Shown: positions 35,601 through 48,116, counted from the first letter of the stretch. The stretch: 64,000 bases of DNA from Triglochin maritima (GCA_963682175.1 OY821775.1:12496501-12560500); one strand, 5' to 3'. Notes: generated from the letters alone by a model not told the origin. Numbers and translations: made by a program.

Positions 35601-37467
35601 AGGGGACCGGGTTCGCAATATCAGGAGGACCAAGCTTGATTCTACTGCACCTTTCAAAAAAAAATATAGGTCAGAGGAAGTGGACTCAACCTTTATTGAA
35701 CATGGTAAACTAAACGTTTAACTATATATTGCCCATGATAAATTAAGTCAATAGATCTGCTACCGATGGAAGTGAGCTGGTGGATTTAATGCTTTTTGAA
35801 CGGCGACCCACCTTCCAATTATAGCCAATATGGAAATATAAAATGTGATTCTCCAAATATGAATAAAGTTACATATTCAACCAGACAATAGGATTAGGTC
35901 AGAGATCAGGACAAGCTGCCAGGGGTTTAGATATATGAGTTATTCCAAGGGTTCTTATGCTTGTCCTACTGGGAAACATGTCCTAAACACGACTCATCTC
36001 ACGTGACAAAAATTGCAAAACCTTAGTGAATAACTACCAAACAGCAAACATCATTCGCTAGTGACGCCAACAAAGAAAATTACCAAACAAAAAACACATG
36101 ATAAATGAACTAACCCGATCCCTAGTGAGCAGAAAAATAGAACATTCTTAGGTAGAAGTATTTCTAGAAAAAAAACTCCAGCACATGCTAAGTCCAACTG
36201 CTTATACCCTCATGACGAGAAAACATCATGAGCGTGCAAGTAAATTATGTTCCAGTAGTTGTTGTTTCTCAAAATATAAGATAACAAGGTCTATTATCTC
36301 TGGGAATGTAGTTTGTTAGAAAGGTTTATAACATCTCTTTAGTTAAAGTTTGTTCTGTGACTATCCATGTATATCCACCTATGTAAACAAATGACAAGTG
36401 AAAGGATGGATTTGTAAGAAACAATAGTCTGCTGTGCAAAGGATTCCAACCATTTTCAGTGGGTGTTCGAAATTTCAGAGACATGTAAATTCTAAAACTA
36501 GAGCTTGATCCATGTTTCCATAGTGGACTATGTAATCATCTAAAAAATAAATCTCTCAGCATGATTATATCAGCATTTTGATGCTAATCAATAAGTTGCA
36601 AAGAACATCCATTCAATTCCAAAAAACATCATTGCCAATTTGAACTTTAAATTCCTAACACGTTTCACATAGAAACACTCCTACGTCTTAATAAAGTAAA
36701 ACAGTCACGTGATTTAAGTTTCCATAGAAACAACCCTAATCATCTAAAACATGAATTCCCACATGCTTATATTAATTACTTTTAATCCTTAATCAAAACA
36801 TTCAAGACAATATTCCTTAAATGCGGAAAACATCACAGTTCGCATAAACACCTTAACAATATGTTTCCGCACTCAAATGCTGCTTCCACAAGCTAAAAAG
36901 TAATTTTCCTACATTCTTCCCTACTCGATTTCCTGCAGTGAGTTCATCCATCTATATTTTCACAGCTATCTCATTTTCAATCATAACACCATACGGGGGA
37001 TATCTACACACATAAACACGAACAAAATCTCACATTGGTTAAAACATTTCATGTCAACACCAATTGGTTTCGAGTTGGACAACAATTAACCACCTCTTCG
37101 GAAAGCGGGGATGGAGTTGGAGGCGATGGCGTCGCGGCAAGCCCGCGTAGCCGCAGCAGTCACGTCCTGTCTGCAACAAAACCACCATAAGACCGAGTCG
37201 AGAACGAATCGGAAAAGTCGAGAGTTCGACTCACCCGTGTTGGTCGTATCCGACGCCCATCTCGACGAAGAGCATCTTCATGCCCGACGGGGACGAGTCT
37301 GCGTGTGTATGCTGGGGCTCCATCGAGAGGGTTAGAGGCGGCGACGGACGGCGAGGACGGGAGGGGAATAAGGGTTTGGGATTGGGAGAGCGTTTGGGGA
37401 GGGAGAAAGGGGACGGAGGGAGTCGAGACGAGAGGAGTGTTGGGGAAAATGTGGTTATCATCGTCAT
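26622..37467 (-). CDS. Lin0512-family (TIGR02058) conserved protein, probably plastid-targeted; frame interrupted at exon 3
   Basis: Conserved protein family of unknown biochemical role, found in bacteria and plants. Exons: 37467-37235, 37170-37094, 29927-29817 (or from 29913), 26751-26622. Conserved pieces in order are MKMLFVEMGVGYDQHG, QDVTAAATRACRDAIASNS then IPAFRRG, QMKLQVKLGVP, DIERVKSVFPYG, GGMICSSGV, AMGDKNDSCYVVNAAVFVGY and stop. Residues 1-48, before a second Met (37323), are Ser/Pro/Arg-rich and look like a transit peptide. With the usual acceptor (CAG before 29927) exon 3 is one base short and runs into a stop. Using the AG ending at 29914 restores frame (178 aa) but drops the family's GSIPG segment. 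Intron 2 is 7.2 kb and holds a whole retrotransposon; intron 3 is 3.1 kb with MITEs. Whether it is still functional is open. Confidence 0.82.
27382..27905. mobile_element. MITE in intron 3 of the Lin0512 gene
   Basis: The left end AAGGGTTAATCACAGTTTG...GAACTATGCCCC and the right end, read inverted as AAGGGTTTTTGCCCCCATGAACTATGCC, form long imperfect inverted repeats. Terminus style resembles 17751-18289. Confidence 0.65.
27888..28051. repeat. Tandem duplication, 83-bp unit, two copies
   Basis: The unit beginning GGGGGCAAAAACCC at 27888 is repeated at 27971 with very few differences. It starts inside the MITE terminus, so the duplication arose after insertion and copied MITE end plus flank. 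Confidence 0.93.
28629..29133. mobile_element. MULE-type MITE with 9-bp target duplication and a G-rich interior (505 bp)
   Basis: Flanked by perfect GTGGGAGTC direct repeats (28620-28628 and 29134-29142), the 9-bp duplication typical of Mutator-like elements. Termini are TGTTTTAAAGTGCGACCGCAT and, inverted, GGTTTTAAAACCGTATATGCGG. Repeated GCGGTCGC and GCACAATG-like words are subterminal. The centre (28741-28890) is an almost pure purine GGGGA/GAGG tract on the plus strand, unlike the ends. Confidence 0.88.
30374..30841. repeat. Array of seven pairs of GGTCGACC-type palindromes in the 5' LTR
   Basis: Seven perfect GGTCGACC (starting 30374, 30446, 30468, 30594, 30697, 30812, 30834) and seven one- or two-base variants (30395, 30572, 30640, 30656, 30718, 30761, 30781). 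They form seven pairs with start-to-start spacings 21, 22, 22, 16, 21, 20 and 22 bp. The array lies just upstream of the TATA box and is present in the 3' LTR too. Confidence 0.95.
30938..30946 (+). promoter_or_regulatory. TATA box of the copia LTR promoter
   Basis: TATAAATAG, placed after the palindrome array and before the transcribed-looking leader, in the usual U3/R position. The 3' LTR has the same at about 34762. Confidence 0.8.
31502..31513 (+). other. Primer binding site (initiator Met tRNA type)
   Basis: TGGTATCAGAGC two bases after the 5' LTR, the standard plant copia minus-strand primer site complementary to the 3' end of initiator Met tRNA. Confidence 0.93.
31553..33193 (+). pseudogene. 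copia gag frame with one internal stop, no zinc knuckle seen
   Basis: Single frame of 546 codons interrupted once by TAG at 31853-31855, where the family has a Trp codon. N-terminal part (RPPLLNGSNYDYWKNRMKIF, DMNTRFTDITNSL, MTRKFLRSL) is the DUF4219/UBN2 copia gag domain. Residues about 220-305 are an extraordinary Lys/Arg/Glu tract. A Ser-rich segment, a predicted coiled coil (HDELQNAFHDLVKQYE onward) and repeated VWVPK/VWIPK at the end follow. The usual Cys-x2-Cys-x4-His-x4-Cys nucleocapsid knuckle is not seen; the charged tract occupies its place. Without readthrough the product is only 100 residues. Confidence 0.9.
33804..33817 (+). other. Polypurine tract
   Basis: AAAAAGGGGGAGAT immediately before the 3' LTR, the plus-strand primer of the copia element. 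Confidence 0.9.
33818..35323 (+). repeat. 3' LTR of gag-only copia element
   Basis: 1506 bp, the same length as the 5' LTR and almost identical to it. Followed directly by the AAAAT target duplication. Confidence 0.96.
35329..37093. other. Remainder of Lin0512 intron 2
   Basis: AT-rich, no frame with recognisable motifs. It is the intron sequence between the retrotransposon and exon 2 of the minus-strand Lin0512 gene. Confidence 0.5.
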
Positions 37468-38979
37468 TTCTTTGGTTTTTGAGGTTTCAACTCTCCATTC
37501 GAGTCTCCAATGTGACTAACAACCTTTGGGTTAAAGGTGGTCGTAATATCTTTAAAGACTGACATATTTGAAATGGTTTAGTAGAACATGGTCATTAAAT
37601 ATAGTATTTGTTTAAATTTGATAACAAATAAGATTATAGTAACGTTAAAGTATAATCGATCGTATCTAAATCGTATGCATATTTGTATTCTAAATTTTAA
37701 GATTTTCATAAATTTATTAGATAAATACATAATATCTGATATGTATCCGTATCCAATCGTCGTCATCAATCAATTAATTTCAAATATGGTTATATATTAT
37801 GAAAATCGAAAAATAAACAAATTGTATTCTTATTCATTATACAAATATGATATAATTATAGAAAAGTCGATGGACCGTTTTCAGCCCTACTTTCGGTACA
37901 TCTGTTTGGGTTTGGGTGTAACGAGAAATTTACTTTTTGTTCCTCGTAGAAATTCCGAAATTAATTTTTCTGGGTTAGAAAATAATTTGTTGAGAGAAAA
38001 AAAATCATTTTCTATTATCGTTCTTCATCTACTTATGTTTTACAAATCATTGAAATTACATGTGATTTCCATATGAACTGAGTCAATCATGGGTTTGCCT
38101 CCACTTAATTTTAGAAGGGTACGTTGAAAGCAATATTCAAGTGGACTTTTGTCTGCATAAATTTCTATCCCGACACAAATCATGTTACTTACCAATGTTC
38201 ACTAATTTCTATTCTCCTTTTTGCCTCAAGTTGTTCAAATAGTTGCAGAATTACATCACTTACATTTTCATTCGCCAATAAACGCAAAATAACACCCGAA
38301 AAAAAGTCAGGATGATGCAAAGACATGAATCGGGTTACAAAAAGACTCAACGCACCAGAAACGCAAGATAACACGACAAAAATGGAACACAAGACGACAC
38401 TTAAATAATCCGCCAAAAGTGAATGCAACGCACATGCACAAATCTGTTGCACAATCAGTCTATCGAACCAGACCCAGACATAAACTTTTGTCGAACCAAC
38501 AACCGCATCAGATACCAGTATACAACCCAGTGTGATCCCATCTGGCCTTCCAATTTGGACCAGGTTGCAGCCCTAGTAAAAACTTGGGAACCACACAGGT
38601 AGCGGTGTGTGTGTGTGAAACATTATTCCAACAAAAACACGTAAACTATATTTTTGCAGCTTGTTTCTCAACCCCTCCTAGCGAAACCTGTCTCAACCTT
38701 CGACTCAAGAACATAATCATGAAGGATCTCACAGCGACAATTAACTATGGTATGGACCATTTCAATTTAACCAATCATAAGGTGTGGAAACCTCTGGAAT
38801 TCTATGTTTTCTCAAGCAATACCCCAAGGGTACTATAGAAAGATTCACGTAACTAAACACTCACACTTGAAGTGAATCAAAAGCTCACAAGACGGGAAGG
38901 ATGGATGCCACGTCAGAAACACTCAATTAGCTACATAGTTGGAGCAATTGGAAGGTCTTCAGTTGCTTGTCAGTGTATT
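37468..38979. other. Intergenic DNA between the Lin0512 and TTC1-like genes
   Basis: The first few hundred bases contain the Lin0512 promoter (minus strand). An AT-rich portion near 37600-37910, with ATCCGTATCC-type words and TTTTCAGCCCTAC, resembles hAT MITE sequence but paired ends were not found. From about 38100 nothing recognisable; the part before 38980 is 3' flank of the TPR gene. Confidence 0.4.
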
Positions 38980-41900
38980 TCAGCGTTGGAACGAAATAGA
39001 ATAAGAGCCAGTGTTTGGATCCTTGACAGCTTGGAAGTTGTCCACGCTCATTCCAAAACGTCCCAATATGGAGTTTCCCATATCTTTCAGCTTTCCTGCG
39101 AAGTCCACATACATTTGAATGGCTAAATAATAGTGCTAAGCGAACAGTCAAACTTGTAGCTTAAAATAGATCACTTGTTAAGGGATAAAAGAATCAAACA
39201 GCACATGAGCTGTTTAAATAAAAGCAAAGTATTTCATCTGAGATGGTTTCCAAATAGCTTACCAATCATCTCTTCCTTCATTTTTTCTCTTTTTTCTTCA
39301 GCTAATGGCTCTAAGCGCCTCAAGGCTCTTGCAGCTTGGAGATTAGACGGATCCAACTCGATAGCCTTTTTCATATCTGCAAAAAACAGTGAGAACAGAT
39401 TGTTAGAAATAGAAAAAAAGAGGAAATAGCAAGTGTATCATGTATGAATCTGATGAATGTAAGAAATAGATGATTAACAGTTAAAACAAGAACACGAGAA
39501 TAAATAACTGGTTCACAGAAACTACAAAAAAGCAACAGCAGAAAACTAAAAAAAAATCACCCCAGACCAGTTGCCAATAGTTTAAGACCCATGAGGTAGA
39601 ACTAAAAATAGTCAAAAAAAATCTTGATTTCTAAATACATTTAAAAGAATCCAGAAAGAACCATAAACAGATCATATTTTGCATGACATTAATACTCTTT
39701 TATGTGAGCATGTTGCATTAACCAGGGTCGAAAAATATTGTTATACTTTTTTTATTGGTGAAAATATTGTTACACATAACAGGCAACTAAACACCATTAT
39801 AAAAAAAATGTTGCCATTAACTGCAATTATATTTCTCAGCTAATTAAAAACTGGAAATGCAGTTATGACTTACAAACTAGCATTGAAGCAAACATATAAA
39901 AAACATTGACAATTACTTGGCTTCGCGCAAACTGAAAGGAAAACCACATAGCAATCACATAACATGCAATGCTTATATCATATGTGCTTGAAGCACAACA
40001 CAAGAATAATAAAAATGAACATTCTGGATATAAGAATAAGGCATAGTGATCAAATTTACTCTTCAGACTTCCTATGCCAAAACTAGAAGATAATGTATTC
40101 CCAAATGAATCACTGTATATATGACAATATGACATTATAATATATACCTGCAATTGATTCATCATAGTGTTCAAGCTTCTCATGGGCTTCTGCTCTTCTC
40201 AGAAGTGCTTTTAGGTATGAGGGGTTTAGTTCCAATGATTTGCTGCACTCCTTAATGGCATCATTATAATTCTCCTAGAAACAATCAATCAATTCACATA
40301 GAATAAGGAAGATTAAAAAGTAGCAAGAGAACTTCGATACTGCATTTGTTTACACATGTATTTTCAAATAATACTTTTAAACCAACCAAACCTTATAACC
40401 TACTTGTATTTTTTTAAGCTTATCAACCATATTGTTTGAGAACATTACAACACCATGATGAAAATTTACACACGATGTCATGATTGCTCACATGAAGGAC
40501 GTAGAATCGATCCACTCACGCGCTTCACATGTAGTTAGGTAGACTTCTCAAAGTTCAACCTTATATTGATTTTAAGTCCATGTCAACCTTCATAAAGCAA
40601 CTACTTATGCTTTACTGAGTATGATTCTTATTCCATAGAAAATGACGTTCATTTTAGAAAGGAATTGATTCTTGGAATAAATATGATTGCCAAGTTGGTA
40701 AACAAAACTAGAGCCTCCTAAGCAACAACTTTTAAAAAACTCTGAACTGTTTAAGCTGTGTGAAATCTCCGATCAAAAATAAAGAAAAAGCGAGTTGCCC
40801 AACAAAGAGCATACTGTAAGTCTATAATAATTTGGTAAATTATTATTGTTTGATGAACCTTTCTCATGCTACAAAAAAATGTGGTTTTATTTAGTGTTGT
40901 GACCATATAATCATTCTTTGGGAGGTCATTTGTTGGCTTGCTGCACAAACTATTGTTTGCAGTTCAAAATCGTGTTCAGCTTTCTAAGTAGGAAAACTAT
41001 TGCATAAAATAATCAAATACGGAATCATTTGCATATATATGCACGTGAAGTAGCAGTCCCATATACTACTACCATATGACCCGCATTGGTTCCACATAAT
41101 GCAACGCTAGCTTGTGCAAAACTAAGCCAATATGACTTCCGTCACCATAATAGGAGCAAAAAAAACATAATATATGGAAGTTTGCCGTGCATATTGATTA
41201 TTTTCATATAAGGTGACATTTGTACCACTTTTTCCTTGAAAAGGCTTACAGTATATACTTTCCATCTAATAACTTTCCTTTGCACCCCGTCCTATACTCA
41301 CATAAGTTCATTATATAAATGTTTCGGCCTGATTGTCTTTTATTTTATTCTTGAAAAGTATATACTGTAGCAATGCAAAACCATGTGCATTGCATTAATC
41401 AATTACCTTGTGTGGATTTATAAGTAGTGGTGGTATAAATAGACATAAACAACATAATGCTTACCTCAAAAGTAGTAATGCAAAACCATGTGCACATGCA
41501 TCAATCAATTACCATGAAGAAATTGAATGCAATTTGCGAGCTAGATATAGAGCTTATCACAACAAAAGAGCTATTGTAGATGATTTTATAGACTTAGATG
41601 ACGTTGAGGGATTCAGGGCACTGAGGCCGGTTTGGGTTCTAATTGAGGTCGTGGTGGTAGTTCATCTTTCACCTCATGTCTCGTGGTTCATCCTTGAAAG
41701 ATGCAAAGGAACTAATTGAAGTTCGGACCAATGGACTGTTTTTTTCATGAACATCCCGAGGACGTCGTCATCGACCGAAATGAACGATGTCCCACCCAAA
41801 CAGCCATATACAACAATTTCAAAAAAGAGAAAATAAGTAACACAAGTTTGGGCCAAATAATCATTGATTAAACTTCCAAATTTGGGCCCAGTTTGAAACC

Positions 41901-44824
41901 AATAACTACACACGAGGTTGTCGAATCGTGTCAAAAAATGAAGATTGTAGAAATAAGAACCCTTTTAGACTCATATAAGTCCAATTTGAAGATTTATGGA
42001 CGTACTATTATGACTGATGGGTGAATTGATACTTGTAGTAGAAGCATAATAATTTTTTTAACTAACTGCCCCATAGGTACCATGTTTTGAAGTCTATAAA
42101 TCCTCTTCTTGCTCCCACACCACAGACTACTGGTTTAAGTTGATCGGTAAGGTTGTGGGAGAAGTTGGAGAGCAATATGTGGTGCAGGTAGTCACTGACA
42201 ATGTCACAACATACGTATCTGCTGGGAGGATGTTGATGTCAAGGACAAGGTTGTTATTTTAGACCATGTGTGCAGCTCACTGCATTGATCTCATCTTGGA
42301 GGACATCGGTAAATTGTACATCAGGGTTGTTACCACTGGTCGAAATATCATCTATTACCTTAATACACACACTTAACTTGACGATAGGATGAAGAAAGTC
42401 ATCCAAGGGAATCTGATTCGTCCCGACATCACTTGTTTTGCCACTGCGTTCCTGACACTCTAAAGACTTTGGGTGAAACGGCAAGCTTTGAATACCTTCA
42501 TTGTGTCAGTTGAGTTTGTCAATCCAGACGCGTATTGGCAAAAGAAAGCAAAAGTGAAAAGAGAGACAAATATGATTTACAAAGTCATTATATCGACGAC
42601 CTTTTAGAACAATGTCACCAACGCTCTATAAACAAGTCAACCGTTAGTGACTGTTCTTAGGTTGGTGGATAATGACGAGAAGTCAACAATGAGTTACTTA
42701 TACGATGCAATGGAGAATGTGAAGTATCAGATCGACAACTGCAAATTCATCCAGTTGCACCAACAAATTCATCTTGTTACACCAACCGGTTATTGATGTC
42801 AGCAATAGAAGATGTGGGGTACCAAATGTCGAGTCTGTTGTGCTCCGTCGGCTTCCTCTTGAACCTGACTACATTTTCGATTGTGAGAACCGATCAAAAG
42901 CATTTGACACTCACTTGCCAGGATAGTTGGATGTTATGAAGAGGTTGGTCCCAAATCCTGAAGACCAAGATCACATATCAAGGCAATTGGATCGATACAA
43001 GAAGAGTGAAGAAATGTTTGGTCGAGACATCGTAATACAGCAACGAAGCATAAAGTCCAATCTTTGTAGGAGATGACCTGACAAGGGCGGACGTCGAAGA
43101 GACTATTTTTGGTCCATCACAAGGCGAATCGCGCCGTGCAGCAACACCTACCTCCAGGATTCTACAAATTGTTGTGGAAGACTTCAACTTCAGAAATCAC
43201 CATAAGGCATGCACTTCAGCAGCAATTCGAGACAGATGAGAAATTTGTGGGTACAAGCATGAGGAAACCGAGAAAGATGAGACCTATCATGAGAACCTCA
43301 ATCACTCCGAAAAGTTTGACGACGTAGAGGATGATCCTAACTCTGACGCACCTCAGTGTAGACGTCGGTCCCAGCTACCGCCTACTATTGTCATATATGG
43401 CCTACATACCTTAGCTACTACTTGTATTAGATTGTTAGTGTTTTTATTTAGTGTGCTATATGTAAGACTAAGTTTACCTTATTTCCTTGTAATAGTTGAA
43501 AGTTATTCAATAAAAATATATCTAGTGGTTTGGCGGGTGAATGACGCTTCCAATGAGACAATGACGTCAAGGAATTGGATGTTTTGTTGAGCCAAATCAT
43601 ATAGGTTCCATCTTTATATATATATATTGTTTCTTATCACCGTGAGGTTTCTCACATCTTTCCTATTTTTTCAAGATTTCCCCTTTTTCTTCAATTTTTT
43701 TATATTTTTCCCATTTAATATTATAAAAAAAATACAATTGTGCACCGCATATGTGACCACACAGTCGAGTATGCGACCCTGGCACACTTGGTTGCACAGG
43801 GTAGCATACTCGGTACATGAACATTGATCTCAACCCAAACATATGCACATACTTAGCATTCTTTATTGTATAGTGTTAGACTGTCCTCAAACATATTGCC
43901 CAACTTCTAATGTTTGAAATAGTAATAATATACAGTAATCCTTAAAAATCATAGAGTTAGGTGAACTTATAGTAATTACATAAAGGTAATTAGGTAAAAA
44001 GGTTCACATTGTACAATGCAATAAATTGCCTAGGTCCAAATCTGCCATAGTCATTCAAGTTCTCCAAAATTATCTGCCATTTTTTTCTTAAAACAAGTCA
44101 ATGCCGCTTTGCAACGGCTCGTCAAAACTATTTTAAAATTGGTATGTACTTTGAAGCAATAGAATATACACCTCATAGACCATGTTATTTAGGAGTCAAA
44201 AACTAAAAGGAATATATCTAAAAAAGAAAATGGGTGAAAATCTTAATGACAAACCAGTTTTGAGAAGCATATAGCACGGTTTGCATGACAGATTGATCGA
44301 AGTTCGGTAGAGATGGGTCCTTCAGGTGCAGTTTCCAATGCAAGCTCATACTTCAATAGAGCATCCTCATACTGCCCAGCAGCAAACAGTTTGTTTCCTT
44401 CTGTCTTTGCATCATTTGCCTGAGATAGCACTCGCTGCGTGGAAACAAATTAACAAAGTGTAAAGTTATCACAATTCACAACAAGATTAACTATTCAGGA
44501 GTAAGCATCTACAACAATAATTGCCCTATTCACAAGGCCAGGTGAAATCACCACCACATCTCGGAACTGAATTGTGATAAATTCGTCTGAAAAATGCTCT
44601 AATCAAAATATCCACAATGAAATCCAATTTACTAGAGGAATACTATTGGCTTTTGCCCTAATCTCTCCTTCAATTAAAAAAGGTACCTTCTCCAATTGTT
44701 CATCGTCAAGGGCGTCCTCGAACCGCTCTTCGGTGTCGGTCTCGGCGTCCTTCGAAGTCGTCGCTTCTTCCCGATCTCTCTCGTTTGAGGCAACCGATTC
44801 TTCCACGGCCTCGATCACCGCCAT
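38980..44824 (-). CDS. TTC1-like tetratricopeptide-repeat protein
   Basis: Five exons on the minus strand: 44824-44687, 44434-44255, 40274-40148, 39376-39263, 39095-38980 (224 aa). All junctions are GT-AG with continuous frame. The N-terminus is acidic (residues 1-45). Three TPR units follow: AKTEGNKLFAAGQYEDALLK, NYNDAIKECSKSLELNPSYL and KKAIELDPSNLQAARALRRL. The C-terminal tail GKLKDMGNSILGRFGMSVDN and NTGSYSISFQR is characteristic of eukaryotic TTC1 orthologues, which act as co-chaperone-type adaptors; partner in plants is unknown. Intron 2 is 4 kb because a hAT transposon remnant lies in it. The short interval upstream of 44824 would hold the promoter. Family assignment rests on the tail and TPR pattern. 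Confidence 0.92.
41408..43330 (+). pseudogene. Dead hAT transposase gene in the TPR-gene intron
   Basis: Fragments in order: a BED-type zinc finger region (CGFISSGGINRHKQH), acidic linker, the IMTDG motif, then DUF659-type VGEVGEQYVVQVVTDNVTTY, then CAAHCIDLILEDIGKLY, followed by weaker similarity. Stops and frame changes occur throughout (for example just before the MCAAH segment), so no functional transposase is made. It lies on the plus strand, opposite to the host TPR gene. Terminal repeats and target duplication were not located. Confidence 0.85.
43735..43815. mobile_element. Fragment of the MULE MITE family seen at 28629
   Basis: TTGTGCACCGCATATG, GAGTATGCGACCCTGG and CACAGGGTAGCATACTCGG parallel the right subterminal part of the 28629-29133 element (TTGTGCGGTCGC, CATATGCGGTCCTGG, CACAGGACCGCATATACGG). 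Only this end is present. Confidence 0.6.
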
Positions 44825-45235
44825 CTCTGCGAAAATAACAGTTGGAGTTGGAATCGGTGGCGATCAAGGATCGGACTTGGAAGAGAATGGAAAAGGCATG
44901 TGGTGCTAATACCTACTGGATTGGTGAGGAGGAGTTGGGATCGGACTCCGGTAGAGCCTTCCAGAGACGGGAAGGAACAAAAGTGGACGGCGACTTAACT
45001 CTCCAATACCGCGACAAACAGAAGCAACCGGTTGGTGGTACTGGTGATTGAGCTTAGAAATTTTGTCGGGTTTATTATTGGGTTAGGGTTTGTCGGCTGA
45101 GTCTATGTAAAGGGTACACCTGGTAACCGGCCGAGCCAGGGGTCGGACCTGCGACGTACGATCAACCGATTTTTTTAAAAAAATAATAAAAAATAATTTT
45201 CGTAAATTTTGGTATTATTTTAGTTATTTTTTTAC
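44825..45235. other. Upstream region of the TTC1-like gene
   Basis: Presumed promoter and 5' leader of the minus-strand TPR gene. No other feature is supported. Confidence 0.45.
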
Positions 45236-45313
45236 GGTCAAATTCTAGTGAGCCCAGGATTCATCAAATTTAATTTAAGTCTCCTATAATCTCATTATTG
45301 GATCTTATTTAGA
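45236..45313 (-). mobile_element. Truncated copy of the 206-bp MULE MITE
   Basis: Starts GGTCAAATTCTAGTGAGCCCAGG and continues in register with copy 2 (53852) to GGATCTTATTT, then similarity stops. Third member of this family in the window. Confidence 0.75.
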
Positions 45314-46224
45314 TCATCGTTCCTGAGGAGGATGTCGATAACAAATTTAGCTCCTCGTACTAGCATTCTCTTGGTCTAGTGGAAGTCAGGTTTTGTGTAT
45401 TCTATTGTTGGTTGGGTTTTTTTTTGTTGCCATCTATAGAATAACTCTACTTTAATTTTCCTTATGTTTTAGAGTCTCTCTCCGGTATCTTCTTTAGTTC
45501 TTGCATCCCCAGAAAATGCATATACTCCCTCACTTTAGTTGGATCGAAATTGGAAATTACCCACATCATTTTCATTTTAGTTTGACTTCGGTCACTTTGC
45601 CTTGAAGATACATAAGTAATAATTATGTAAGCGAAGATGTGAATTACAAGAGCTATCTTTAGAGTTGAAGAATTTTTGGTGATAATATATTTGTAATGAC
45701 CTAGAATTTTATGACAATCATTTCAATTTTGAGACAACTGGCTACGGTTCTAAAGTAAGTTGTACCAATACCAGTACTCGAAGCCTTTTTGACTTTGAAC
45801 TTATGTTAGGAGTGAAGTGATCAAATCCCTCCAACCAACTGCGCTATGTCTTGATAAGCATTTTTACGATAATGTCGCCACTGTCTTGAAGAAGTTTTGT
45901 GTTTCAAAAAGTTATTCATAGAGTTTTGTCAAGTGCGATCAGACGACGGTTTTTATGATTTGCATTGTTGTTTTTTCAACTATTATATCCATCAGACCAG
46001 TTATTTTAATCATGTTCAGAGAATATGTGAACTTGATGTTTTGAGCTTACATAGATGGAGTTTCGGAGGAGACAGATGATATTTGAAGTTGATTAACGTG
46101 CAAGCAGGTACTTTTCCATGTCAAGGTAGGTTATATTTGGTTCTAAATAGATTTCTTCATAGGTTTGTCAGTATGGAGGTATCTATTAGTACAAAAGGAG
46201 TATAGATTAGTAGGACTCTTGATC

Positions 46225-47425
46225 TTTAGACGATTACTTAGCTAGGATTTTGATTGAGAGTGCTTCGTTGGTTATTACTCCTATAATATTCACTGATTTT
46301 ATTTTCATATGTGTTAATTTATGTCACGTTTGATTTGATCGCCTGTTGATTATGAGTAGATAACAAGTATCAATTCAAGATAAAAATTTATTAAAGAAGT
46401 TTTGTTTACACAAGTATCATTTTCAAGTCAAGGTGGAAACAGTTAGGCTTTTGTGCTTGAAAAATACTTGTTTGAAGTTGTAGGAAGGATTCAAACCGGT
46501 TTACGGATTTTTGGGAATATTTTTTACGAAAAAATTAAATGTTAATTTGGTTAGTAATTTCTAGGAATATAATTTAGAGATGGTTTTCTAAACCTATAAA
46601 TACATTACATGTCAAAGGGTTTAGATAACATCAAAAACAAGTAAGAGAGAGTTGAGATAGGTTAGTCACTTAGAAACTTAGGGTTATTGTGATTGGTAGT
46701 TTTGTACTAGGGGTGTTTATATTTCACCCAAGCCCGATTGTCCGACTGCTTTCTAGTTTAGTTTTTTTTTTCTTCTGATAAACTTCTATTACTATTAATT
46801 GACAGGAATTTGGGAGATTTTAATGATAAAAGTTTACAGCAAAAAGAAAGAAGGAAAAACTAAAAGAAAAGTCGCTCGAACGATCAAACTCGGGTGGTAC
46901 AAGACTAGTGATCACAATAACCACAAGCTTTTAGTTGGCTAAGCTATCTCAATTTTCTCTTACTTGTGTTTTATATTATCTAAAACCATTGGCATGCGAT
47001 GTATATTTGTAACTTTAGAAAATCGCCGTTCATCGAATCTATTTATTTAATTAGATTCTTAAAAACTAGTAACCGAATTGACATTTTAATTTTCCGGAAC
47101 ACATATTCCAAATAATCCCTTATCGATTTGAATCCTTTCTACAACTTCAAACAAGTATTTTTTAATTAAGCACAAATTCTAACAATCTTCACGTTGACTT
47201 GGAAATAAATTTGCATAAACAAAACTTCTTTAATACGACTCAAAAGTGATTTCTTTAATTCAAAACTTCTTTTGAGTCGATACTTAGATATCGATTTGTA
47301 ACCGATAGGCGATCTAATCAAACATGACAACAAATTAATATTGGTGAAAACAAATTCGGAGAATAATATATAAGTTATCACCCACAAACAACGAAAATCA
47401 AAACCACGAAGTACGATAAGAATGC
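46225..47425. repeat. Long inverted repeat / foldback element, arms about 500 bp
   Basis: The left arm (about 46225-46720) and the reverse complement of the right arm (about 46890-47425) align through many blocks. Examples are ACTTGTTTGAAGTTGTAG plus AAGGATTCAAA, AAGTAAGAGA...TTGAGATAG, GGTTATTGTGAT, ATTAAAGAAGTTTTGTTTA and GTTTGATT..GATCGCCT. Small gaps separate the blocks. The loop is about 170 bp. Identity is perhaps 75-80% by eye. A transcript would fold into a long hairpin. Outer ends are approximate and no transposase is present. Confidence 0.82.
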
Positions 47426-47530
47426 GTGGAAACCCAAGACTAGAAAAATCACAGGCAGTGACGGTCGACGAAGCTCACCATGTCAAATGGTAATTACTAG
47501 GGGTGAGCTCACCATGTTAAATGGTAATTA

Positions 47531-47743
47531 TTAGGGTGAGTATCGTGTCCGGATCAGACCGGATATCCGCAGACCGAAGACTGGACCGATTCCGGTTTTG
47601 TCCGGTCAAAAACTGATTTTTTTTAAATAAAAAACAAAAAAAAGACCGGACCGGGCTGAACCAAATCTTCTCGGACCGAAATCCGAACTAACCGGTCCCG
47701 TCCGGTCCAAAAACTCGGATTGGATCGGGTTTTACTCTGCCCT
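47531..47743. mobile_element. Short hAT-type MITE (213 bp)
   Basis: Direct repeats GGTAATTA lie on both sides (47523-47530 and 47744-47751), giving an 8-bp target duplication. Ends TTAGGGTGAGTA and, inverted, AGGGCAGAGTA are partly matching. The interior is full of GGACCGG and CCGGTCC words. The sequence just before it shows a short tandem copy of its left flank (TCACCATG..AAATGGTAATTA repeated). Confidence 0.7.
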
Positions 47744-48116
47744 GGTAATTACAATGACAGAGAAACTAGATCAGAGCTCTAGACAGACAAAACATCAAGT
47801 ACAAGACAAATCACCAATCAACGAACCCTTCTTGGTAACCAAACAATCTAAGCAAATTTAATTTAAGAAGATTAGACGTATATCAACGAGTAAAAGACCT
47901 ATTTGGCTCTCTTTTTATGCGCCCTCAACTTCAAAGTACAAACCCATAAAAATTCATTGTCAAGGCAAGATATTAAAATCCGAACACATGAACTAATCTT
48001 ATCCCAACCTCACCGGTCCAAACAAAGTTTCGAGATAGTCTACGAACTCGAAACCATAATCATCCGAACCAACTCCAGCAACTCCACGTCAACCCAACAC
48101 GTAGCACGAGCTCAAA

